The notes below the pieces were generated by a model. The model ran no database searches and was not told the origin of the DNA. It saw only the letters and a program-made list of their open reading frames with translations. From Notospermus geniculatus (lineage: Eukaryota; Nemertea; Pilidiophora; Heteronemertea; Lineidae), in assembly GCA_002633025.1 (NCBI GenBank), contig NMRB01000440.1, positions 195,490 through 259,489 on the forward strand: a stretch of 64,000 bases of DNA. Direction: 5' to 3'. Made by a program: the position numbers and the translations under genes. Shown piece by piece: positions 24,701 to 36,700 of this stretch; position 1 is the first letter of the stretch, and the number at the start of each line of letters is the position of its first letter.

Positions 24701-27700
24701 GCAAGACACCTGATTATTTCGGAGAATTTCCACGGTTGCATTGATTTGCACACACACCAGGCACAATGAGGAACTTTGGAGCCGTCAGAGGCCGCTATGA
24801 GTTACCGGTCCCAGAACGTCATGAAATTGGACGTCACAGGGCAGAAATGCATGCACAACGTCGTCCATAATGACGTGGGCGCCGTGGCTCACGCACTTGA
24901 CGTCAAATTTTGCGACGTTCTAGGACCGGTAACAGGCGGCCTCTTACGGCCACCGACGGCAGAAAAGTTCCTCATTCTAAGTTGGGAGTAGGTGTTGGGC
25001 AGGGCTAGATAGATGCCTACCGCAAGGCTACTAATAGGCGGACTCCTATGCATAGCTGGATGCTGCTGCTCAGTCTCATCGGTATGCAATCTCATAGTCC
25101 TCATCTGTCAAATGGCACTCACAGTAGGAACACGTGGACCTGATCTGATTTTAGTTACAAACACTGCGCAAAAAGTTGCGCAGAAGACGATGCGCAAAGA
25201 GCGTGCGCAGTGGCGTGGACAGAAATCCCTGTCAAAATGGCAGCCCGTGCTTGTCTTCTTTGTATAGCGGAACAGGAGCGACAGTGGGTGAAGCGGCAAA
25301 GACGGGAACCGGCCTACAGCGTTCACGTCACCTCCAAACGACCAAAAGGCCAAAAGAGCGTCCGTCCGTCCGTAAAAGCCTATGAATACGAAATTCCATG
25401 ACATGTTATGCTATTACATGATGTTTCGGGTGAACAGCTTTGGCCTAGTTCACAACAAATTCCTGGAAATTGAATGCAATAGAACTGACTTATTCAAGTC
25501 ACAAGGGGCAGTGGAACGTATTACAATGCAATTTGACCTCCTTTGCCGAACGTGAAGCACGAAACGTTCAAACGCTAGTGGAATGGCATGTTTACAATAG
25601 GGAGGTTTCGCAAGTGCCCGGTTAGGCCATACGACGACGTTTATCTATTGTTTGGGTATACCCACACAATAGATAAACGTCGTCGTAGGGCCTAACCGGG
25701 CGCTTGCGAAACCTCCCTACTAATGTCGTAAAGTTCACGTTTATCGTTTGGATTCTTAAACTCCCTAATAGTGACGATTAAACCAGCATTCTCAATCAAA
25801 TTTAATAGACAGAGGTACTTAACAATGAATTCTTCCAACTTGGATTCTAACTGGTCTCCTACCAACAAAACACACTGGATCAAACATCACCTTTCTTGAG
25901 TAACAAGTTGACGAATTATTATTCAAGCATTGGCCGCCATATTGAATTTCATTGTGATGTAATTGCTCAATGTAATTGTAAGTGATATTAGTGAATATGT
26001 ACATGTAGACTCCAAAAACATATGGATCGGCACCAAGATCACCAAGTTCGTGTCAATAGTTCCTGACATGGCTATTTGGTGGTGGGTGTGGCGGCCATGT
26101 TGGACGCCATATTGGATTTTCCTAATTATGTAATGGCCTAAAGTCGTTCTACCTGGTGGTCCGAATGAGTTCCTAGACCCAATAAACCTAGGAATAGACT
26201 TCAAGAATAGACTTCAAGATCACCACATTTGTGTGAGTAGTTACCGACCTATGGTTACTTTGTAGTTTTGGCCGCCATTGTGGACGCCATACTGGATTTT
26301 TCTGTTATGTAATGGTCCAATGACATTCAAAATGGCATTGATGAATTCCTAGACCCCCAAAACATGGGGATAGACACCAAGATCACCAAGTTTGAGTGAA
26401 TGGTTACTGACTTTTGGCTATTTGGAGGTTTTGGCGGCCATCTTGAAAAAAAACACTTTTCCGGGCCTCGGATTTTGGTAGGCTTTTAGTACCGGTATGT
26501 CAGAAAGTACATCTTATGATAACCGAATCAAGTGAAAACCTTTTGTAGCAATTTGGGGGGGGGGGAGGCTTGAGGGTGTATTTTTAGCTCACCCGTGAGC
26601 TTTTGTCGTGGGTCAGCGTCCGTCGTCGTCGGACGTCGTCGTCGTCGTCCGTTAGCAGGGCACGTTTCGTAACCGCTGGAGCTAGTGATCTAAAACTTGG
26701 TACATACTGTATAATATGACTTATCCGGCCACCACGGCGAACCTGCGAACCACGCGAATTATTGACTATACACGATCCACGCCAAGTTATGAAAGGCCTA
26801 GTCAGGGTTACACATCACTTGTGAGTTTCTTTTCCACGGCAGACCGCAGTTTTATTCCACAGTCCGCCTAGGTTTGACAAAAGTGAAACTGACCCTCCCC
26901 GCGGGATATGCATTACCATGCTCACCAGGCGTAAGACGATTTCCAATAAACATGTAACCCTGACTGGGCCACGTCGAATTAGCGGAAACAGCGGAACTTG
27001 AAGGAAAAACATAAATATGTTGTTTTCTAAATAATAACTGCACTGTTCAAATCGAATTGTTAGGCGCCGACAAAAACTAGGGGCCGTATTCAAAAAGGGT
27101 GTTTAAGACTTAGACGCGTGTAACTTCGTCAAATGCATGATGGAAGTGCGTGCATTTAGTGAAGTTACACGCGTCCAAGTCTTAATCTCCCGATGATGGC
27201 CCTTTTTGAATACGGCCCTACGTCTACTGTAGGCCTAGGCCATGAAGGCCTGGGTTTCACCCTAGGTCTAGGTAGCCTAGCCTAGACCTAGCATGCCTAG
27301 GGCCTACATGTAGGTCTCAATCCGCATATCATAACTGCAGCCGCGTGTTGCTTAGCAACAGCGAGTCGCATGTTGCTTTCAGTCAACAGCTAAACGAAGC
27401 AACAACGAGTCACGTGTTCGTTCTGTCGGCTGCAGACCAGGTTCCGCTGGTTCCGTTGTTTCCGCTGGTTCCGCTAATTCGACATGGCTCCCTGACTGGG
27501 CCTTTCATAACTTGGCCTGTATCGTGTATAGTCAATAATTTGCGTGGTTTGCAGTTCAGCCGTGGTGGCCGATAAGTCATATTACACAGTATATACCCCT
27601 AGGTCAGATGACCTATGACACCAAGGCCCGGTTTCACAAAGAATCTTAAGTCAGTAGGCTTAAGTCACTTTTTTGGCTAAGCTAAGACACTGACTTAAGC

Positions 27701-30700
27701 CCATTTCACAAAGCGACTAAAGTCTGACTTAGCTAAGTCAGTAGCCTGTGACTTAAGTCATGCAGAAATGGAACTCTTTCCCGAAAGGAGGTGAGAAAGC
27801 GAATCACATGACGAGTCACATGATCCGGTCACCATGGTCACCAGTGTAAACACTCAAAATGGCAGATTCTCAAAGCAAACACCCACCTAGGCCTAAACGA
27901 AGCCACATTCATGCATTGCCTACCACTTTGGCCATAGTTCTGGACGGGGAGACTTTGGGTGGATGAACATCAACGTCATCATGCATGCATGGTCATGATG
28001 TGTGCAGGCCTAGGCCCATCAAGCCTGCAACAGTGGACTGCGACATCCAACACGAAATCCTCGCACTGGACTGAAAGAATCATGACGCAGCGCGGCATGG
28101 GTCACACAACGTCAACAATTCAGCGTAAGTGGGGTCATGAAGTGCATTGAGACTCCTAAGGGGGAACCCAGGCCTATAGATACACACAAAAATATTCGCG
28201 AAGTGGGAAGTTTCTCAAGAGGGCAGCCATATTTAAGTCAACTCCAGCTGACTTAAGCCTCCTAGCTACCCGTCTTAACTTTAAGACACTTTTTTGGCTT
28301 AAGTTTTTTTGAGAACTGCAGACTTAGGCCTAAGCCAGGTAAATTGAGGCTTAAGTCAACAAAACTGACTTAAGATTCTTTGTGAAACCGGGCCCAAGTT
28401 TCGGTCCGATTCGATTCTTGGCTTGGCCTCCAGGTGGCCGAAACCAAAAACACAAAAAGTGCAATAACTCCTTAACTAATGACTGGATCATCTCCAAATT
28501 TTTATCATAGGTGTGTCTAATTAGGATACATAACATATATAACGGGTTTTTGATTTGACCTACTTTTCAGGGTCACAGAGGTCAAAGTTCGAAAAAGGTA
28601 ACGAACCTGCCACAGTTTTTCATTATTTCGCCGAGCATCTTCATATCTTGCATAAACATGTATTAGAGGGGTACCTTCAAAAATACCGAGCATAAACATG
28701 TATTAGAGGGGTACCTTCAAAAAATACCGAGTTTCGGCCCGATCGACATCCAATATGGCCACCAGGTGGCATAACCTGAAAATCATCCAAGTGCTATAAC
28801 TCAGGAATGGTTTGACACAGAGTGCTCAAACTTGATATTTACCTCTCTCTATATGACCTTTACAAGCATGTCAAATTTCGGCCTGATTTAAACTTCCAAT
28901 ATGACCGCGAGGTGGCGTAACCCGAAAATCATCAAATGTGCTATAACTCAGGAACGACTTGACCCAGGGCGCTCAAATGTGCTATGTGGCGCTCTCTAGA
29001 TGACCTTTATGTGCATGTGGATTTTTGGCCCGATCGGACATCCAATATGGCCGCCAGGTGGCATAACCCCCAAATCATTGAGTCCTGCAACTTGGGAATG
29101 ACTTGACCCAGATTGCTCATAACTGACATGTACATGTATTGTACCTCTCTCTGTCATTACACTATGGGTGAGCACATGGTCCATGGACCACTTCATTTAT
29201 ACTGTATCCGATGTTTGTAGTGGCCGAGGCCGGGAAGATCGTCGTGCCTAGATTTTCTAATTATGCACGTTCCCGGCCACCAAATAGACCGCATAGGCGT
29301 AACAAATGGCATTGAAGCCTAATGGCGCCGCTCCACTTTCGAAAGAAAACTGTCACGTTCAGGGTCAAGCTTCAATAAATCTTGCTTCAATGAACTCGGT
29401 ATGTCATTTTATCTTTCAGTTCTCCATGCCGAAGTTGTCGAACAGTGACCCTTGTAGGATTGCGTTTCATTCACTTCTACGGGGTCACATTTTGTAATTT
29501 GCCTGGAACGTGTGTAATTAGCTAGAAAATCTAGGCACGACGGTCTTCCCGACCGCGGCCACAAAACACATCGGATACAGTACTGGACTAGACAGTCATT
29601 TTGGACATTAGCAAAATTTGACCCTTTATTTTCATTCATCACAGAGAGAAATTTTGCCAGAATAATTGAACGTGGGTGGATGGAATATGAAAGAGAAAGC
29701 CTAAACTGCATGTTGAAACGTGTTAACAGGAATTATTTTGGAATTCCATGCCACACCGACCATTTTAATATGTCGGATTTTAAGCACCGCCCAAAATTCG
29801 TGACCTTTTGACCTCCAGTGACCGAGATATCGACCTGATTTGCATATAACATGTATCACCTGAAAGAACTTTTAAATACATGTACCTTCAATGTGAGGGG
29901 TATTTTGTTGCCATAGCACCAAGGGTTGCTGAGTTAAAGCCATTTTAATTTCCCCTACACCTAAAATAGAGACCTGAAAATTGCGGGTAGGCCATACAAA
30001 AATCATTCCGGTAGGCTTAGTTCGCCCCTGAGGATTGAATGTTAACATCCTTAAATTAAAAGTTCATACATATAGCTATCAGAAAAATATAATTTAGTTG
30101 ACTGGTGGGGGTGCAAGTTGGGCGTACCTAGCCCACGGACTATCACCGGTACAACCATTACTCACACAGGCCGGTTGTTTTATGTCTGTGTTCGACCCCT
30201 TGTGTTCTTGCTTTTTTCTATTTTTCAACTCTAACAGTGTTGATGTATTTCGTCCCCATTATGATTGGACTGTACGCGGACACATACGCTGGAAGATACC
30301 GCACTGCTCTGTTTGGAATGATGATTAAAGTCTTTGGTGAGTTTGCTGATACTGTACGCCACTTTCACAGAATCTACGGCTAGTGGGGAAAGAGTCATTG
30401 GCAATAGATTTATAGGCCTACAATTAGACCCCAAGTTAACAATAAAGAATATCCCCCAGGAAAAAGTGTCTGCTTATGTTGTTCCATGACGGAATAAGGC
30501 ACATGTACAGTCTTGTTAAAAAATAAAGACAGTGATGTTTCCTATTCTGCTGAGATGCCAATGGTCATTTATGGGCAAGATTGCCATTTTTATACACAAA
30601 AATATGTTGCCTAAATGATGACATACCAAATTTATGATTTGTGCAAATTATCATGAAAATATTAGAATTTCAAAATATCAAGAAAAAACACAATTTTTAG

Positions 30701-33700
30701 AATCGCCAATTTTCATTTCAAAATAAGCTTGATATTATTCCCTGATGATTTCTAAGAAATTCGGTGAAAAAAGTGTCAAAAAGTTTCTGGTCGTTTTCAA
30801 GAAATATCAAAATATCATCAGAAAAACATGCTATATTTTGGGGGATAATAAGCAAGAAGTCAATCTCCAGAATTCACGAATTTTCGACCCCAACCGGGGT
30901 CTTTTTCAAGTGGAACTTTACAATCTGAAACTCTAGAAAAGACTGAGCTGAAACCCGAATGTAGAACTAACACCTGTGTAGACAGGATAAGTGAGCAATT
31001 AAGGAAAGAATAGTGTCCAGGCCCCACGGATGGTTGCTGGACCTAATAAAGAGAGTGGATGTAATTAAGGACAAACTGATTCAGCTGAAAGAAAAGGGTT
31101 TAATAAATATGACATGTGTAATAAGCACAAAGCGAAAAGATGCACGAAGGTCAACACAAAGTAAAATTTGTAGATTTGTAGGAAAAAAACCAGAATGGAT
31201 AATGCAAATCACTGAGCAATGAGAATAATAAGGCGAGGAGGAATAGAGCAAAGGGGGGGGGGGAGGGAAAAACAAGGCCTAGACCAAACGGGGAGCCACG
31301 TGCCCACCACGAATGGAAAACCTACAACGAAATAGGCCTACCAGAGGGAAGGGAGCGAGAAGAACACGAATGCCAAACTAGGGACTCAGAACCTCAGCAT
31401 CTTGTGTGAACACCTGAGGGGGTGATAGTTTTAAGGGTCCGCATCCATTTCAACTCTGTACTAAGGAGGGTCGTCTCATCTGGACATGTCTCGAGGATGG
31501 TGAACCTCAGTTCCTCGACAGAATGTCCTGGCAACTTGAAGTGGGCATAGAGTATCGAGCAGTCACGATCATCCTCTTTCCCTAATCTGATGTTGGACTT
31601 GTGGTTGTTCATCCTTTTACGGAAACATGTTCTCTGTCCGACGTACTGATTGATGGTGGTGCATCTGGTACATGTGATGCAGTAGACCACATTTCTGCTG
31701 TCACAATCAGCGGGACCCCTCAGGCGGAGTAGATGGTACCTTCCCGTAGAGGAACTAGTGATGTGGGACTGGGAAGGCAAGGAGATGCAAAGTTGACATT
31801 TCCGACCTCTCTTTGGTCCTTTCCCTGAGCAAGGGTCACAGGTGGGCTTGGCACGTTGGATCTCCTGTGTGGGGACCTTGGCTCTTACCAGCACATCACG
31901 GAGGTTTTCGGGTCTCCGGAATGCAATAAGGGGTGTGGCTCAGGGCAGCATTCCTTCATTGATGGGTTCAAATGCAGAATAGGAAGGAAACGGCGTGTGA
32001 TTGCAGTAATGTCTGGCAGTCCAGGGTGATAGGTGAGGACTAAGGGAATCTTGCGGGTTTTGGGGGACTGCTGGTTGCCTCGGACCTCATTTCTGTCGAC
32101 ACTCTGGTTAACCTGGGGATCACCATCATCAGCTCTGTCTCTACTCCCATCCTGGGTATTGGTTTCCGTCGTAGTGGGAGAGTGGGCCCCCTGGCCGTCA
32201 TGACGTTGGATCGCCCTTTCTACTTCCCTTGCAACCTTCCGTCTGTTATGCCCCTGTCAGTGAGAAAGCCAACCAAGTTCTGAAGGTGTTTCAGAGCCGC
32301 AGGCCGTTCTGAGCATATGGACAAGATGCGGAGGGCTTAGGAAAAAGGGATGGAGCGTTTGATATGGCCAGAGTGACAGGAAGCTCGGTGTAGGTATTGG
32401 TGAGTGTCCGTGGGTTTTACATAGAGGTCAGTCACAATCCTTGAGTCGCAGAGTTTTGTCACAAACCCTCAATAAATTTCGTACCGGTATGTGATCCTTT
32501 TAACAACATTATAGGGCATAACATAACACAAATTGAGGTTGGAACCTTCGGTATTAGCTGACATATTAGCTGTCTTTTTACTTATTACCAAGACTTTACA
32601 TGACTTTACATGGCTATAATAAAAACCAATTTGCAAGAGATTAGAATGCAAAAATACTGAATTTTTTGTTCACATGACGTTTTTCCTTGGACATTCTTTT
32701 TCTTTTCCTGGAACACTTTCCCACAGGTCCATCCAACTACAAATCAGCAGTCGCGTGATTACTTCGTTTAAGGCAATCATTTTATAAGGAAAATACTACT
32801 TCTCATCGAAAACGAACAATCATCTCATTTGCAATCTATAGAAAAGATACTTGAAAGTGTGCGCGCCAGCTTGCTTGGTGTTTCTTTTCTGGGACATCCT
32901 GGTGGCGCCATCTCTCCGGAAGTAGGGGACTGAGTCGACGCAATCTGCGTTACGGGGGTCGGTACAAAGTTTGTCAACAAAGCGCCCCGAAATGTAAGAT
33001 TTAACAATAAAATGAAAAGAAAGACATCCAAACGTTGTTCGAACACTTACGACATGGAGCATACAGAAAGACCGTAGAGAACGTCAAATGACAGACGCAG
33101 TTTTCACAGAAACTTGAGATACATGTACATGTATTTCCGTTATGATAAACATTTTATCTTTTATACCAGGAAGCCTTCTTGGACTCGTCGCATTATTGAC
33201 GTATGATGCCTCATCAGTCAACATGACACCTACAATTGTACGTACATACGTAAAAAGCACTTGCCCAAAAACTTTTTAAGAATCAAACTTCCCAAGCTTC
33301 ACACTACACAGTACTCCTTCTTTATTGTATATACGTGATGTATATCCACAATTTCTGCCAGTGTAGTGTTCCCTGGTCGTCTTCAGGTGGCTGAATGACA
33401 CAAATGTTTCTACACAGGACAACAGTGCGCTGAGTCTGGATTGCAATATCACTTGATCAAACAGGTCAGCGACTTATTGCTAGTGTCTTACCATCTTGCT
33501 CCAGAAGCCAATAATCCTCGAGGGGTTGACTAAGCTGTTCAATCCCAAGCGTCAAGAGAGGAGGAACCAGGACACAGACTGGGAAGTTGTAGCAATCCGG
33601 AAACGGAGTTTAGATAGAGATTATAAACGCAAACTCATTGAAGCAATTCAAATCAAAAGGTATAGGCCAGGAATTAAAGCTGACGTGAATGAACAAAAAC

Positions 33701-36700
33701 TGGAGATTCCAGCTTTGAAAAAGACCACCACGCCACGGTGGTGGTCAAGAGAAATACAAACGACCATAAGGCACTTTCAAAACACCTCCAGAACATGATA
33801 GACTACCAGCATATTTGGTGGCGCCACTGTATTCTCCATGAGTCTGTCAATGGAGTAACATCGAGCGATGGCGTCCCGATGACGTCAGCAGGTCGAAGGC
33901 GTTATGTTCTTTCGGAACCAGAGAGGAAAGTTGATCACCATTCTATAGTATTCACTTCTTGTTGACATTTATGGTGTTATCCAAGCACCAGTTGAAAACA
34001 TTTATGCATTCAAAAACAATACAACACTCATTTGACGTACATCAACGTCATCAGATATCATTACATATACGTTGCGGAAAATTCTTATTTTATTCCTTTG
34101 GCCATAATTACCGTAATCAATTAAATATTCTTTCTACAAATACACACACATCGCGCAAGTCATGCATGTATTACTGCTCAGACCAAGTACATTGCATTTC
34201 TGTGAAAATATATTCAAATAACGAAACTATGGCCAAAGAAATCAAATAAGATTTATATGCAACATGTTTGCAATGATACCAATTGGAGTTTCTGAAACTC
34301 AGACGAGTGGTGTATTATTTGTTGATGCCGAAGTTTTCGCCATTGTACCATATATATCAACTGGGCGCAAACACTAAAGAACCCTGACCAACCTCATACT
34401 CGGTTCCTACGGATCGTACTAAGTCTATCAGGCTCTGTCACTTGGACACTATCTCTTGATGTGTCCCGACTGAAAGCCTGAGACTGAATACAGTGGCGCC
34501 ACCAAATAGGCCGGTAGTCTATCATGTTCTGGAGAAACTCCGAAGGGCGTTCGCACTTCTGTAGACCACCATACTGTGGCGCTGTGGTTTTTGTTCATTC
34601 ACGTCAGCTTTAACAGAGACAATGGTCTATTCATTCCCAATGCACACCGACTTTTTGATCAAGTGATACCAAAAATATATAACACCAAAAATATACAACT
34701 CGAAACCTGCAAATCTAGCTACTTTCTTTCAACAAATAACGCTATCAGCCCAGCATTTTCTTGTGATTTCTATATCTTAATCGAAAATAGAAGTCTTTTC
34801 TTACCACATGAGACTCCCCAACTATGACGAGTCAGTTCCCCGAAATAGGTGAGATACAGGGCTCCAAAGATGGGTTGTTTCGGCTTGTTTTCGGCATTTC
34901 GTGCAGCCCCCTTCCCGACCGATCAGTTTACTTGCTTGCCGTAAGAATGCACTCTAACGAGATCGCCAACTCTCATTGGTTGTGTTACGAGGCTTCACTC
35001 CAAATATGGAAAAAGCTGATCGTCAGCGCCATCTGCTCAGAGGACATGAACTATATCGCCCGGGAAGGATGCTGTACGCAAGGAGAAATGGGGCTTGAAG
35101 TGGTCACTTTTCGAGCGCTATATCTCAATTAATACTTGGAATTGAAAGCTGTAACAAATGTCATTGTTTAGAAAAAAACCTCATCCCCATATTGCTAGAG
35201 AAATTAGTAATCAGTTCAATGGTTCGGCCACAACGTGCTGTTGAACATGCCGAAAATTGGTGATTTTCGAGTTGTATATTTTTGGTGTTATATATTTTTG
35301 GTGATACTGCAATCCAAACTCAGCGCACTGTTGTCCTGTGTAGAAACATTTCATTCAGCCACCTGAAGACGACCAGGGAGAAACGTTGTGGATACATGTA
35401 TATACAGTAAAGAAGGAGTACCAAAAATTGTGTAGTGTATTGTCAAGCCCTTCTCAATAATGCCGTTCAAAGAATTTTTCCAAGCTTCCCTAATGGATCC
35501 ATGTTGATATACATTTACATTGCATTACATTCTTCAATAGACAGTTCGTATTCAGTGGATGTAACCAAACTATGATAAGCAAAATGTAACATTACTTTAT
35601 TCTTTCCACTTACAGGCAAAGTTGTTATTCTGCTGTTTTATCTTGTTCGTCATTCTTTCTCTGATTGGGGCCTCTGTCCTGATTCCTCCTCTCCTGACGC
35701 TTGGGGCTGAACAGCTTCAGTCAACCCCTCGAGGATTGGCTTCCGGAGCAAGATGGTAAGAAACTATCGATAAGTCGCAGTTCCAGGACAGCGCCGAGAG
35801 CGCCGAACAAAAGGCACGTGCGAAAGTGTAGATGTTCGCGCTGGAGTTTCAGGGGCTCGGCAAAAACTTTATCAAGCGCTGAGACCAATGACATAAACGA
35901 CTGTCCATATTTTTCTATGGTTGAGTTGCCCACATAGGCCTGATTTAATAGACGTTGGCTAATGGCCAGCGCACACGTTCAACAAAATGCACGCGATCAC
36001 AGGGGCGACTGCTGAAGCGTCCAGATTTGAGCCAACCAGCAGCGCCATTTTCAGTCGCCCCCTCTGATCGCCAGCATTTTGTTGAACGTGTGCGCTGGGT
36101 CGGGTGACAAGCGCGGAAGGCGGAACGCCGGAGTACGGACGGCGGACGGCGGATGGCGGATCTCGGAAGGCGGAATATGTGGTTGTGTATGGGCAGTTAT
36201 ATCGGCAAAAGTTGATGTTGGCAAAACAGAGACGTAAGTTACAAAATCAGTGACGTGCTTTTAGAAAACAGAGTTGTTCTGTAACAAAACAAAGATGTTC
36301 TTTAACAAAACAGAGACGTTTAGCTGTGATTTGGAGTCGTTCACAAAGGAGATGTTGGGTGGCGCTCGTGGCAGTTAAAGGTGAACTAGCCGTTATTTAC
36401 CTCCTGTCCAGACAAAATTTTAATGAGGTCTAATTTGACTGGATGTTGGTGCATGGTGATGTCCCATCATGCCTCAGCATGAATTAAGATGAAAGGGGGC
36501 GCTGCGATCGCTTTTCATGAAACTCGTTTTTTTCTGTAGTGCAGCCCTATGGGTTAATTTTTTTTTTAAATTCCTTCGCATTGGATTACTAATGGGATGT
36601 GTCTATAAAACGCCTGGCTCAAATCTAAAATAATAGGTGGCGTTGCTGAGATATTAATACATTTACGTTTTTGGTCATAAGTTCTGAATGGGTTAACATA

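Larger units (their letters stand above)
24264..25766. mobile_element. Nested element, TIR AGGGAGTTTAAGAATCCAAA, AAT duplication
   Basis: Ends AGGGAGTTTAAGAATCCAAA and complement, flanked by AAT (24261-24263 and 25767-25769). The matching place in the opposite arm (near 22855) is uninterrupted, which confirms the insertion. It contains further nested elements at 24466-25332 and 25599-25718. Confidence 0.8.
22078..26552. mobile_element. Giant long-TIR element, arms about 1.45 kb, with nested insertions
   Basis: Ends ATTGCTACAAAAGGTTTTTC and GAAAACCTTTTGTAGCAAT. The left arm (22078-23530) and right arm (23770-26552, minus the insertion at 24264-25766) align throughout. Each arm has about 168-bp units starting near 22179, 22347, 22511 and 22682 with AATATGGCGTCC-type motifs, a tRNA-like module, and a piece with CATGGCCCACATGCTGCA. 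No intact transposase is seen; the centre is short (23530-23770). Confidence 0.75.
26707..27589. mobile_element. TA-flanked element, TIR CTGTATAATATGACTTATC
   Basis: Ends CTGTATAATATGACTTATC and GATAAGTCATATTACACAG, with TA at 26705-26706 and 27590-27591. Removing it and one TA restores GGTACATATATACCCC, as found intact in copy B. Arms extend about 80-100 bp (GACTATACACGAT and complement). Confidence 0.85.
26585..29192 (+). repeat. Interspersed repeat copy A, interrupted by two dated insertions
   Basis: Starts TTTAGCTCACCCGTGAGC and ends GAGCACATGGTCCATGGACC, matching copy B at 38.73-39.93 kb. TCCAATATG motifs start at 28749, 28895 and 29041, exactly 146 bp apart. Two elements (26707-27589 and 27626-28393) interrupt it. 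Confidence 0.75.
33286..35456. repeat. Large inverted repeat in intron 3 (outer arms 33286-33464 and 35307-35456)
   Basis: Left ACCTTCAGGTGGCTGAATG-type and TTTCTACACAGGACAACAG blocks are mirrored by CTGTTGTCCTGTGTAGAAAC and the CACCTGAAGACGACCAGG block at right. A second pair of arms (33672-33850 and 34478-34612) lies inside. The CTGAAGACGACCAG...GAAACG wording is like Penelope-type terminal sequence, so the inversion may be two PLE ends head to head. Confidence 0.6.

Noticed and set aside
34824-35132. 102-codon frame
   Set aside because: Lies wholly inside the TGATA-flanked non-autonomous element and matches nothing I recognise.
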